64,000 nt of DNA from Candidatus Sulfurimonas marisnigri (GCF_015265475.1 NZ_CP054493.1:1302001-1366000), one strand, 5' to 3'; shown: positions 6,670 through 14,845, numbered from the stretch's first letter. Numbers and translations are program-made. The notes: generated by a model from the letters alone, not told the origin.

Positions 6670-9294
6670 ATGACAAATACAGAAGCGTTAGTCAAAGCAG
6701 AAATTGAAAAATACGAGAAAGCCCATGAAAATGAGTTGGACAGTTTATCATTGAATGAGACTAAAAACAATATACAATTTTCTAAAAAATTCAAAGTAGA
6801 ACTCTCTAAAGATCTATTTGGACAAGAACAAGCAGTCAATATTGTAGCCAACAGTATGAAAAACAATGTCAAAGACGAAAAAGGACCTAAGAGTACCTAT
6901 CTTTTTTTAGGCTCTCCTGCTACTGGTAAGACCTTTCTTGCTGAGCTTATGGCTAAACATTTGCCCAAGTACAAAATCATGAAGTTTGATATGACACAGT
7001 ACCATCAGCAAAACGGTGGAGAGCTGTATGGGTATCCTACTGGTTGGAAAGGGTTTGGTGTTGGTCAATTGACAGGCTTTGTCCATAGAAATCCAAAAGC
7101 TGTCATTGTTCTGGATGCATTTGAGAAGTGTGACAATATCATTCAAAACAACCTTCTTTCCATCTTTGAAGGTGGCAGAATGCGTGATGCATGTGGTTGG
7201 GATAAGGTTACAGATGAGCCTTGTAATGAAGACCCAGACATCACATACAGTGATGAGAATGCTACCTACTGGGTAGATTTTACCGAGGTTATTTTTATCA
7301 TCACTACAAGTTTAGGTAAAGAGCTATATCTTGACTACAGGTTTAAAGATCTAGTAAAAAAAGACTATATCCAAGCCGAATCGATGATTCTCGAAGCTAT
7401 AAAACGGGAAAAGAAGAGAGATAGTAGAAGTGGTGGTCTTCAAGAAGCCATAGTACCGGAACTGGTCTCTCGATTTTCCAAAGCAAACATTGTCTTATTT
7501 AATAAGCTTGACTACGATGCTTTAGAAAAGATATCCAAGAAAGTATTCCTAACTTATATAGATGAGTTTAACAAACAGTATGAGATTGAATTTGACGTAG
7601 CTAATAATTTTGATAACTTTTTGAAAATTCAGATACTAAACTTTGCTCCAGAACTAGATGCAAGGCGTCTTAAGGATAAGGTAAGTACGATCTTCTTTAA
7701 CAGAATTACCTCATACATTCAGGACTCAGAAAAGCCTATTAATAGTTTCAAGCAGATAAAAGTATCTATTTCCAAAGATACTATGAGATTTTTAAATGAT
7801 AGAGTGAACCCACTTATAGAAGATGAGACGCTTGTTAGAGAACTTTTTAGAAAGAATATCACACTTGAACTCAATGACAAAATCACAGAGAAAAATGGCG
7901 TTATAACGTATAAAGTAAGCAGTTGTAAATTCTTGCAAGTTATCAGGATTAAAGATTTCAGTGAAGATGGACTTGTCTTTGATATACCAAAAGTCTCTTT
8001 TGATGATATCGCAGGTCACCATAAGGCAAAGCAAAGACTTAGAGAGGTCATTAACTTTTTTAAAGAGCCAAAGCAGTTAGAAAGCTTTAACATCGAACCA
8101 CCTAAAGGCATGCTTTTGTATGGACCTCCTGGTACTGGAAAGACGATGCTGGCAAAAGCCTTTGCTAAAGAAGCTGAGTTGCCTTTTATCTCAGTAACAG
8201 GACTTGAATTACTCCAGCCTGAAAAGACTCAGCAGATATTTTCTAAAGCTAAGGAGTACGCACCGGCTATTATCTTTATTGATGAAATCGATACCATTGG
8301 AAAGCGTGAGGGAGAAAATAGTAATACCGTACCTATTAATAAATTGTTATCGGAGATGGATGGGTTTTCGGGAAAAAAAGGTGAACATATCTTTGTCATT
8401 GCTGCAACTAACTATAAAGAAAATATAGACAGTGCTATCATCAGACCGGGAAGGGTAGAAATCCATATAGAGATTAATAACCTTGATAAAGATGCAAGAG
8501 AATATTTCTTAAACCAAATCATTGAGAAAAAACCCGCAAGTGGTGCATTTGATATGAATAAGCTGCTAATGTATACCGCTGGATTTACAGGTTCACAACT
8601 CGAACTTTTAGGTAAAGAAGCTTCGTTTTATTGTTTACGTCACGGTTTACCTGCAATTACACAAGATATTTTAATTGAGCAGATTAATATGATTAAATAC
8701 GGTGAGAGACAGTCCTATTTATCTCTTGAAGAGATGTTTGAAGAGACAGCGATCTATGAAGCGGGACGTACTGTAATCTCTAAAGTTTTAATGCCTCATA
8801 TTCATATTGAACATGTTAGTTTAACTCCAAAAGACAATAATGAACATTTTGTTTCACTCAATTATAATGATGTTCAAGAGAATATGACAGTCAAAGATTT
8901 TAAAGACAAAATATGCGTATCTTTAGCAGGAAGAACAGCCCAAATAAAAAAGTTTGGTGACATTGATGGTATGGATACAGGTGCTTCCAATGACTTGCAA
9001 CAAGCCACACGTGATGCGTATACGGCAATTGCACATTATGGAATGGATAAGGGAGTTGGATACATAAATATCAATGGTGTAATGGATGCAAAAGAAAACT
9101 CTATAAGTAGTAAAGATACAAAACACTATCATGAAAAAATTGAAACTGCACTTGAACGCTGGATGCTTGAAGGTGAAAAACATGTTACAGGTTTAGTCAA
9201 TGAATATTGGAGTACTATAGAGAGCTTATCAAAATTACTTCTTGAGAAAGAAATTATTTACGAAGATGAATTGGATGAAATTCTAGCTAGATAA
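6670..9294 (+). CDS. Double AAA+ protein: ClpB-D2-like module fused to an FtsH-like module with inactivated M41 peptidase domain
   Basis: An 874-residue soluble protein. Module 1 (about residues 45-345) resembles the second AAA+ module of ClpA/ClpB: Walker A GSPATGKT (81-88), Walker B VIVLDA (145-150) where the expected catalytic Glu is Ala150, sensor-1 region ITTSLG with Ser214 where ClpB has Asn, arginine-finger candidate R268 and a sensor-2-like DARRLK (330-335). Module 2 (about 443-680) is FtsH-like: Walker A GPPGTGKT (485-492), Walker B IIFIDEID (534-541, E539 kept), AATN (578-581) and RPGR (592-595). The stretch carrying the FtsH pore loop (F-V-G) is about six residues shorter and lacks that motif. 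The tail (about 685-874) aligns with the FtsH M41 peptidase, but HEAGH is YEAGR (696-700), so both zinc histidines are gone; Glu697 and the third ligand Asp775 (GASND) remain. No transmembrane segment is visible, unlike FtsH. Likely a remodelling or regulatory ATPase rather than a protease. AAGAG site 8 bases before the ATG. Substrate unknown. Confidence 0.85.
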   Translation: MTNTEALVKAEIEKYEKAHENELDSLSLNETKNNIQFSKKFKVELSKDLFGQEQAVNIVANSMKNNVKDEKGPKSTYLFLGSPATGKTFLAELMAKHLPKYKIMKFDMTQYHQQNGGELYGYPTGWKGFGVGQLTGFVHRNPKAVIVLDAFEKCDNIIQNNLLSIFEGGRMRDACGWDKVTDEPCNEDPDITYSDENATYWVDFTEVIFIITTSLGKELYLDYRFKDLVKKDYIQAESMILEAIKREKKRDSRSGGLQEAIVPELVSRFSKANIVLFNKLDYDALEKISKKVFLTYIDEFNKQYEIEFDVANNFDNFLKIQILNFAPELDARRLKDKVSTIFFNRITSYIQDSEKPINSFKQIKVSISKDTMRFLNDRVNPLIEDETLVRELFRKNITLELNDKITEKNGVITYKVSSCKFLQVIRIKDFSEDGLVFDIPKVSFDDIAGHHKAKQRLREVINFFKEPKQLESFNIEPPKGMLLYGPPGTGKTMLAKAFAKEAELPFISVTGLELLQPEKTQQIFSKAKEYAPAIIFIDEIDTIGKREGENSNTVPINKLLSEMDGFSGKKGEHIFVIAATNYKENIDSAIIRPGRVEIHIEINNLDKDAREYFLNQIIEKKPASGAFDMNKLLMYTAGFTGSQLELLGKEASFYCLRHGLPAITQDILIEQINMIKYGERQSYLSLEEMFEETAIYEAGRTVISKVLMPHIHIEHVSLTPKDNNEHFVSLNYNDVQENMTVKDFKDKICVSLAGRTAQIKKFGDIDGMDTGASNDLQQATRDAYTAIAHYGMDKGVGYININGVMDAKENSISSKDTKHYHEKIETALERWMLEGEKHVTGLVNEYWSTIESLSKLLLEKEIIYEDELDEILAR

Positions 9295-9375
9295 TGCTAA
9301 ACAGGGTTGCTGATAGTAGAACAATATCTTATTCATTTCTATTCAAGTAAACAAATAAACAAAGGAACAAAGATT

Positions 9376-9795
9376 ATGATGACACAAGAACAACTACCTA
9401 TGGTCGCAATACCAAGTATGAATAATACTCATCTAGAAGAGATGTTAATTATAAATAAACTCGAAACTGCTGCAAGGGATAATGACACAGGTACAGTGTC
9501 TAAAATATTAGAAGAGTTGCTGAAACATACAGTCATGCATTTTGTCGATGAAGAAGATATGATGGAAAAAGGACTGTTTCCTGATTTCAATACGCATAAA
9601 AGTGAGCATGACAGACACTTGCACGAACTCAAATCTTTATTAAAATATTTTGAAAAAAATAAAGACACAAAAGCCATACTTGTTTATATTGAAGGTGCTT
9701 TAACACCATGGCTAATTCACCATATGGAAACTATGGATACTGTAATGGCTACGTATATACAAGCAGAATCTTCTACTAAGGGAAGTACAACATGA
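9376..9795 (+). CDS. Hemerythrin-like di-iron oxygen-binding protein
   Basis: A 139-residue four-helix-bundle hemerythrin that binds O2 (or NO) at a non-haem di-iron centre. The ligand pattern is complete and in order: H in NNTHLEEM, HxxxE in HFVDEED, HxxxH in HKSEHD, and HxxxxD in HHMETMD. The frame is open to a TTG at 9307, but an AAAGGAACAAAG site sits just before the ATG at 9376 and gives a normal hemerythrin N-terminus. It starts about 80 bases after the AAA+ gene on the same strand and may be co-transcribed with it. A hairpin with a T-run follows. A second hemerythrin lies at 12880-13281. Confidence 0.9.
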   Translation: MMTQEQLPMVAIPSMNNTHLEEMLIINKLETAARDNDTGTVSKILEELLKHTVMHFVDEEDMMEKGLFPDFNTHKSEHDRHLHELKSLLKYFEKNKDTKAILVYIEGALTPWLIHHMETMDTVMATYIQAESSTKGSTT

Positions 9796-9814
9796 AACTG
9801 TTAAAGTACTAAGG

Positions 9815-9864
9815 ATAAAGAGGCTTGTTTCCTAATAAAATAGCCCATCCCTCTTTATTTTTTT
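9815..9864 (+). terminator. Rho-independent terminator after the hemerythrin gene
   Basis: A 9-base stem (ATAAAGAGG at 9815-9823 pairing with CCTCTTTAT at 9850-9858) is followed at once by a run of T ending at 9864. The 26-base loop is long. It separates the rightward AAA+/hemerythrin unit from the convergent selO gene, whose stop lies six bases further on. Confidence 0.65.
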
Positions 9865-9869
9865 CGTCG

Positions 9870-11309
9870 TCATGACGAGCAGGAAAGTCCAAGGTTTTTG
9901 TACTCTTCGGGTGTATCTCCTGCGAAATGCTCAAATTCTGGTAGTTCATCATACGGATGTGCTGCAATATATAACAGCGTTTCCACCATTGAATAGTCAC
10001 CACCCTCAGCCTGTGTTATAGCTTTTTGAAGCATATAGTTTTTCAAAATGTACTTTGGATTACTATTTAGCATCTCTTTTTGACGTTGGGATTGAGTACG
10101 TGTTTCCTGTGATAGACGATCATCATATAGCTTAAGCCATTTGTCCAGTATCACAGGCTCCATAACAATATCATACAGTGGTGTTTTATCACCGTTATAG
10201 CGACTAAGTGTTCGGAAGAAAAGAGTGTGATCAACGAAGACGTTATGCAGTGTTTCCACAAGTTCTTCAATCAGTAAGGCGTCATCATCTAGCTTCATAG
10301 AGAGTCCAAGTTTGTCACGCATGATATCAACATATGCATTTGGATAAATAAAGGCACCGAAGTCATCGAGTTTTTGCTGCATCCTCTCTTTTGAAATGAT
10401 TGGAGAAAGTGCTTTTGAAAGCATAGTAAGATTCCAGTAGGAAATATTAGGCTGTTCTCCGTAACTATAGCGTCCGGCACGGTCAGTATGATTGCAAATA
10501 TAACCATACCTGAAATCATCAAGCATAGCAAAAGGGCCATAGTCAATAGTAAGACCTTCTATTGACATATTATCGGTGTTCATGACGCCGTGATTAAACC
10601 CTATCGCTTGCCATTGTGCAATCAATTTTGCAGTACGCTCAACAACTTCGCAAAACATTTTGAAAAAGCGGTCGTCATCATCTTTGAAGTGTGGGTACGA
10701 TTCAACAATGACGTACTCAGTAAGCATCTCAAGCTTACTATACTCACGCCTATAGTAAAAGTACTCAAAGGTACCAAAACGCACCCAGCTAGTCGACATA
10801 CGCATGACGATAGCCGCTTGCTCTATGCTATTACGAATGACTTTAGTCTTTGATCCGATGATACCAAGAGCTCTGGTCGAAGGAATGCCCAGATGGTGCA
10901 TCCCTTCGCTCATCAGATACTCACGTATAGATGAGCGTACAACTGCCCTTCCGTCTGCCATACGAGAATAGAGTGTTTCACCGCTACCTTTGAGCTGTAA
11001 GTTCCAGCCATTAACGCTTCCCAAGTTGATAGTTCTTCCATCTCCTAGCCATGGGTTATAATTACCAAACTGATGTCCAGCATAGCACATGGCAAAAGGA
11101 CGTGAACCTTTAGGTATAAAAGTACCATTGAGAAGTGCAACAAAATCAGGATCATTACAACTATTGCTATCAAGATCGATCAGTTTTGCAGCCTCAGGAT
11201 TAAAGCTGATTAGATAAGGTTCATCAAGCGGCGTAGGGTCGGTTAAATCATAAAATTCGCTATCCAATGAAAGGTAGGTAGTTTGAAGTATCATATTATC
11301 AAGTATCAT
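9870..11309 (-). CDS. selO: SelO (YdiU) family protein adenylyltransferase
   Basis: A pseudokinase that transfers AMP from ATP to Ser/Thr/Tyr of target proteins; in E. coli it is tied to redox homeostasis. The 479 residues match the family length. Visible motifs: GHQFGNYNPWLGDGRTINLG (78-97), the ATP-binding lysine in NLQLKGSGETLYSR (Lys107), SSIREYLMSE with Glu130, the catalytic NTDN (244-247) and the metal-binding DYGPFAML (Asp257). It ends in SCSS, the conserved C-terminal tail where eukaryotic SelO has selenocysteine. The gene looks more GC-rich than its neighbours by eye, which may mean transfer. M1 (11309) and M6 (11294) are both possible starts; neither has a clear ribosome-binding site. 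It stands alone between a convergent hemerythrin gene and an unknown acidic protein. Confidence 0.95.
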   Translation of the reverse strand: MILDNMILQTTYLSLDSEFYDLTDPTPLDEPYLISFNPEAAKLIDLDSNSCNDPDFVALLNGTFIPKGSRPFAMCYAGHQFGNYNPWLGDGRTINLGSVNGWNLQLKGSGETLYSRMADGRAVVRSSIREYLMSEGMHHLGIPSTRALGIIGSKTKVIRNSIEQAAIVMRMSTSWVRFGTFEYFYYRREYSKLEMLTEYVIVESYPHFKDDDDRFFKMFCEVVERTAKLIAQWQAIGFNHGVMNTDNMSIEGLTIDYGPFAMLDDFRYGYICNHTDRAGRYSYGEQPNISYWNLTMLSKALSPIISKERMQQKLDDFGAFIYPNAYVDIMRDKLGLSMKLDDDALLIEELVETLHNVFVDHTLFFRTLSRYNGDKTPLYDIVMEPVILDKWLKLYDDRLSQETRTQSQRQKEMLNSNPKYILKNYMLQKAITQAEGGDYSMVETLLYIAAHPYDELPEFEHFAGDTPEEYKNLGLSCSS

Positions 11310-11383
11310 GATGAAATTTTACATTTGTTGTTCTAAATAGCAGATAGCATATGCAGAGTAATTTGTCATCCTTTGTAAGTACT

Positions 11384-11423
11384 AAGAAAAAGAGATTCAC
11401 TCAACTTGCTGATACTTTTTCTT
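11384..11423 (-). terminator. Hairpin after the acidic protein gene (weak terminator candidate)
   Basis: A 9-base stem (AAGAAAAAG at 11384-11392 with CTTTTTCTT at 11415-11423) around a 22-base loop lies just beyond the stop of the gene at 11427. The T-rich arm is part of the stem rather than a tail, so this is a weak call. Confidence 0.3.
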
Positions 11424-11426
11424 TAG

Positions 11427-11825
11427 TCACTCAATAGAAAAGGGCTTAGATTTACACTTCAATTCATAGGCCTCATTCACACCTGCAATAAACGAACCTG
11501 TAAACATTTCTGCCAAGTCTTCATCTTCATGTTCATCATCATAATGATATTGAGCAAACCCAAAGAAATCATCAGGTGTAATTTCACATTCACACATTTT
11601 GTTTATGGCGTCCATATAATGATCATTAAAGAATAGCGTTGCTATTTCTTCTCCTTGATAAACGTGCTCACTATGATCATCAATCTCTTTATAACACTTT
11701 TGCTGATATAGTAACGCTTCAAGTTCGTCAATTTTATCAGCTTCTGCCACTGATGCAGATCCATTTTTTAGAATGCTCATAACTATCTTATGCATTTCTG
11801 CTATTATTCTTGCTTGTTCACTCAT
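11427..11825 (-). CDS. Acidic protein of unknown function
   Basis: A 132-residue strongly acidic protein, not recognised. It begins MSEQARIIAEMHKIVMSILK, probably helical, and has an Asp/Glu-rich stretch around residues 97-107 (YHYDDEHEDEDLAEM). Cysteines at CYKEID, CECE and KCKS. No signal peptide or membrane segment. The ATG is preceded by AAGGAG (spacing about 8), a near-perfect ribosome-binding site that supports real expression. It lies between selO and the aldo/keto reductase, all leftward, with gaps of 117 and 177 bases, so it is probably its own unit. Confidence 0.7.
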   Translation of the reverse strand: MSEQARIIAEMHKIVMSILKNGSASVAEADKIDELEALLYQQKCYKEIDDHSEHVYQGEEIATLFFNDHYMDAINKMCECEITPDDFFGFAQYHYDDEHEDEDLAEMFTGSFIAGVNEAYELKCKSKPFSIE

Positions 11826-12002
11826 TTTATCTCCTTTTTGATATCTTAGAAAAACTTTATAAACTCCAAAATATTTTGATACTATTAAAACCTAAACTTA
11901 GGGTGTTGACTACCTATCTATTGAGTATAATACTGAATAATTGTTGAGTATAAGCATAAAGTAGAAGTAGCCTCTTCCCCTTTGTTTTTATCTATAGAAA
12001 AC

Positions 12003-12821
12003 CTACTCAAAAAGTGAGTCGAGATTTGAAATCTCACTATCTTCTAAAGTAATATCAAAACTCTGCAGATCACTTTGCATATGCTCCAGGTCCGTAGTTC
12101 CTGTCAAAGGTGTGATGCCAATCTGATGAAGGTAGGCAAAAAACAATTGTATAACATTCTTATTGTACTTTTTACTAAGCCCAAGGAGTTCTTTGCTTTG
12201 AAGTATGTGAGGGTTTGCAGTGAGTGTCCAAAAACTTTGGTAGATTATATTATTTATTTTACAAAAGCTACGTATCTCTTTGTCATAGCCGCTATCTTGA
12301 TAAAACCTGTTCTGAACTACAGAAGGTTTTATATTTGCCATGTCGTAAAGACGTTGCAGAGTCTGAAGGTTATAGATATTTGAGATACCTAGCTGTTTGG
12401 CTTCGCCTCTTTGAGCTATCTCCTCCATAGCTTTCCATACCGCTTCAAAGTCTTCGAAGGGAGAGAGAGGCGAATGTAGAATAAGTGAGTCGATATAGTT
12501 GGTATTTAAGTTTGTTTTTGAAATATCAAAAGATTGTGCAACTTGAGTGCTTAGTTTGGCTTTTTTATCATAAGGAATGTTCAGAGGATCCTGCCCTGAA
12601 AGGGGAGTAAACTTAGTCTGTAAAAAAAGATCTTCACGTCTAAAACCATCTTTTGCCAAAGCTTCTATGGCTTCTCCTACTCCTTCTTCATGGTAATGTT
12701 TGGGCTGACAGGCCGTATCAATACCTATAAACCCTGTTTTGACTGCTTGAATTACAAGTTCTTTAGTATGCTCTTTTTTCCATGCGGTACCATAGATTAG
12801 GGGAGGTGTATCTATATGCAT
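12003..12821 (-). CDS. Aldo/keto reductase
   Basis: A NADPH-dependent (beta/alpha)8-barrel oxidoreductase that reduces aldehydes and ketones. The catalytic tetrad is visible: Asp in GFIGIDTA, Tyr in KHYHEEGVGEA, Lys in LFLQTKFTP and His in LILHSPLSP. The later segment KQLGISNI and the Gln in VVQNRF are typical cofactor and barrel positions. At 272 residues it is slightly short for the family (about 280-320). The substrate cannot be predicted. It sits among oxygen/redox genes (hemerythrin, globin, SelO), so detoxification is a reasonable guess. Confidence 0.9.
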   Translation of the reverse strand: MHIDTPPLIYGTAWKKEHTKELVIQAVKTGFIGIDTACQPKHYHEEGVGEAIEALAKDGFRREDLFLQTKFTPLSGQDPLNIPYDKKAKLSTQVAQSFDISKTNLNTNYIDSLILHSPLSPFEDFEAVWKAMEEIAQRGEAKQLGISNIYNLQTLQRLYDMANIKPSVVQNRFYQDSGYDKEIRSFCKINNIIYQSFWTLTANPHILQSKELLGLSKKYNKNVIQLFFAYLHQIGITPLTGTTDLEHMQSDLQSFDITLEDSEISNLDSLFE

Positions 12822-12879
12822 TTTTCACCTTTTTGTTATATAAAACTATAAACTTTCAAATTTGCTTTGGATATTATTA

Positions 12880-13281
12880 CTAATTTGAGTTAGCAAGGTG
12901 CAAAGCAGTTTCAGTATCCCATTTTGAAATATGTAAAATCAACCACTTCTTAAAATCTTTCTCTAAAAAACCCTGTAGCTCTGTTGGACCTTTAAGTATT
13001 TCCCATCGTTTATGGAATTTTTTTAATTTTTCTCTCATAGTATCATGGTCACTTTTATGCACTTGAAAATGACTATAGTTATTTTGCTCCATCATATCTT
13101 CTTCCGTTTTAAAGTGATCTTCGATATCAAACATAACTACTTTGAAAAGTTCATCTATTTTATCTATATCTTTGGCTACAACAGCATCATAAAAATCATT
13201 TATAACTTGTATCTCTTCTTCATGTAACATATTAATTACTTCATTCGCTACTTGTTGTATATCTTGTTCTTGTATTAGCAT
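12880..13281 (-). CDS. Second hemerythrin-like protein
   Basis: A 133-residue hemerythrin with a complete ligand set: H in NMLHEEEIQV, HFKTEED (HxxxE), HKSDHD (HxxxH) and HISKWD (HxxxxD). It is divergent from, not a recent copy of, the hemerythrin at 9376: the two share the ligand framework but little else. It lies between the aldo/keto reductase and truncated hemoglobin genes, all leftward, with AT-rich gaps of about 60 and 200 bases. It may buffer O2 for a microaerophile or sense O2 or NO. A GGAG site lies just ahead of the ATG. Confidence 0.9.
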   Translation of the reverse strand: MLIQEQDIQQVANEVINMLHEEEIQVINDFYDAVVAKDIDKIDELFKVVMFDIEDHFKTEEDMMEQNNYSHFQVHKSDHDTMREKLKKFHKRWEILKGPTELQGFLEKDFKKWLILHISKWDTETALHLANSN

Positions 13282-13454
13282 TTTATCTCCATAAAATAAG
13301 GTTTGAAAAAATATTATAGCTATAAAAAATTTATACTTACTGACAAATATTAAGAAATTTAAATATATATATAAAGTTTAAAGAGTAATGTTAGTCCAAA
13401 ACATTGATAAGAAAGTTTACTGTATTCAACTAGGTAAATGTAATTTTAATAGCA

Positions 13455-13475
13455 GGTACTTAAAATGTAAGTACC
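13455..13475. other. Perfect hairpin downstream of the globin gene
   Basis: GGTACTTA (13455-13462) and TAAGTACC (13468-13475) form an 8-base stem with a 5-base loop, followed on the plus strand by six A. On the globin's strand the T-run comes before, not after, the stem, so it is not a canonical terminator. It may still mark or stabilise the 3' end of the globin transcript. Confidence 0.4.
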
Positions 13476-13487
13476 AAAAAACATAAC

Positions 13488-13871
13488 TTAGATATTTAAG
13501 TCACGCATAAATTGTTCAGAAAAGAGTAAACCTTTTTCCTTAAAACGATCAGAAATATCAGAGACATACACTTCATCAGCTGATGCTGAAAAAAGCTCTA
13601 TCCACTTCATAAAACTTTCTTTTTTTATATGAGGAACTCTAATATGCGCACCAGAAAGGTCTCCTTTATAAGTCTTTTCACCCAAAAGTTTAGCCAGCCA
13701 AAAATCAGCTAAAAGTTCTATATGTTCTTTCCAATCCTCGCTTGCTATATCATCCCCAAGTTCATGGATAAAAAAAGGACCTAATTCTTTATCACATATA
13801 GCTCTTTCGTAAAACAAAGTCATTAAGTTTTTTATATTTTTTCTTGTAATACTATTTTGAAGTTCCAGCAT
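13488..13871 (-). CDS. Group III truncated hemoglobin
   Basis: A 127-residue 2-over-2 globin; group III members in Campylobacter (Ctb) respond to NO and affect respiration under low oxygen. The family hallmarks are visible: helix B FYERAICDKELGPFF, then WKEHIELLADFWLAKLLGE, the haem-ligand region GAHIRVPHI with the proximal His, and FMKWIELF after it. The start ATG follows AAAGGATGC and gives the usual N-terminus. It is the last gene of the oxygen/redox block before tRNA-Glu. Confidence 0.92.
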   Translation of the reverse strand: MLELQNSITRKNIKNLMTLFYERAICDKELGPFFIHELGDDIASEDWKEHIELLADFWLAKLLGEKTYKGDLSGAHIRVPHIKKESFMKWIELFSASADEVYVSDISDRFKEKGLLFSEQFMRDLNI

Positions 13872-14075
13872 GCATCCTTTTTGTACAAATCACCTATAGA
13901 CACACGTGGAATAAAGGCAAAAATAATTTTTTAGAAATGAAATTATATCAAGATTTAATGCTCCAATTCAAGTTTAAGTTGCAGCACTCTTAAAATTAAA
14001 TAGTGGTATATTTTGCTCTAGCTTCAATGGGAGTAGGGTAAATATAGTACACGAAGCATTGTCAATAGTGTCCAT

Positions 14076-14130
14076 GGCTATTTGTAACGGTAATATATTC
14101 TTGGAGGTGCCTATGATAGGCTATTTGTAA
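14076..14130. repeat. 12-base direct repeat beside tRNA-Glu
   Basis: GGCTATTTGTAA occurs at 14076-14087 and again at 14119-14130, ending directly at the 3' side of the tRNA-Glu gene. The copies are 43 bases apart. The rest of the 260 bases between the globin and the tRNA shows nothing I can name. Confidence 0.5.
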
Positions 14131-14131
14131 G

Positions 14132-14206
14132 TGGTGACCCCGAGGAGAATTGAACTCCTGTAACATGGATGAAAACCATGGATCCTAACCGCTAGACGAC
14201 GGGGCC
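14132..14206 (-). tRNA. tRNA-Glu (anticodon TTC)
   Basis: Read on the minus strand it begins GGCCCCGTCGTCTAGCGGTT. The acceptor stem GGCCCCG pairs with CGGGGTC (one G-U pair). The D arm CTAGCGGTTAG, the anticodon stem CATGG/CCATG around TTTTCAT (anticodon TTC), a T arm with GTTCAAT, and an encoded CCA end are all present. It marks the right edge of the accessory-looking block that starts after gltX. Confidence 0.96.
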
Positions 14207-14234
14207 ACTTAGTAATATCGATTACTGAGCCGAA

Positions 14235-14240
14235 ATTATA
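14235..14240 (-). promoter_or_regulatory. Possible -10 box for tRNA-Glu
   Basis: A perfect TATAAT on the minus strand lies about 30 bases before the mature tRNA 5' end, in a suitable place for the -10 element. The region upstream is AT-rich without a clear -35. Confidence 0.4.
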
Positions 14241-14299
14241 TAGATTTATATCTTAATAAATTATAAAATTGATCAAACTCAGCAAAGTTTATGATAGGT

Positions 14300-14845
14300 T
14301 TAGTCGTAAAAACTACGAAGAGCTCTAATTATAACAGCATTTTTAGAAATACTTTCAGCTTTTGCATTTTCATTAACTATTTCATAAAGGTCTAAAGGAA
14401 GAGAAATAGAAAATGTTTTAGTCTCTATTTTTTTCTTTTTATTAATCATAGACATAACACTCGTAAGTAATTCAATAATTTTTTTAGTATCTATTGGTTT
14501 TTGAATAAAACTATTTACTCCAACTTCAATAGACTCAGATATTTTTTCAATATCATTACTTGCAGAAATTACAATAATTATTTGAGTAGGGTTGATTTCA
14601 CGAATCTTACGAGAAAGTTCAATTCCGTCCATTCCTGACATAATGATATCAACAAAAACAACATCTGGAGCTGACTTCATATAAGCATTAAGTGCATCTT
14701 CACTATTGAAGTATGACCCTACAGTTGAAAAAAAGTTTTTGAAAGTTGAACTTAAAAGTTCATTTACTACTTTTTCGTCTTCAACAACCATAGCTGTTAA
14801 TTTTTTTGTTTCTTGTGTCAATTGAACCAAATCTACATTTGACAT
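14300..14845 (-). CDS. Response regulator with ribbon-helix-helix output domain
   Basis: A 181-residue two-domain regulator. The receiver domain (about 15-130) has the acidic pocket E22/D23, phospho-acceptor Asp66 in VVFVDIIMSGMDG, switch residue Ser94 in VISAS, and Lys116 in QKP. A lysine-rich linker (136-140) leads to a C-terminal stretch (143-181) with a strand KTFSISLP followed by two helices (LDLYEIVNENAKAE, then SKNAVIIRALRSFY), the pattern of a CopG/Arc-type RHH domain. This replaces the usual winged-helix or HTH output. No sensor kinase is adjacent, so it is an orphan. AAGGA lies 7 bases before the ATG. Confidence 0.85.
   Translation of the reverse strand: MSNVDLVQLTQETKKLTAMVVEDEKVVNELLSSTFKNFFSTVGSYFNSEDALNAYMKSAPDVVFVDIIMSGMDGIELSRKIREINPTQIIIVISASNDIEKISESIEVGVNSFIQKPIDTKKIIELLTSVMSMINKKKKIETKTFSISLPLDLYEIVNENAKAESISKNAVIIRALRSFYD

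Noticed and set aside
9809-10003. Minus-strand open frame overlapping the end of selO
   Set aside because: It is an alternative frame of selO, no independent signal.
13455-13475. Canonical terminator for the globin gene
   Set aside because: On the gene's strand the T-run precedes rather than follows the stem; kept only as a hairpin.
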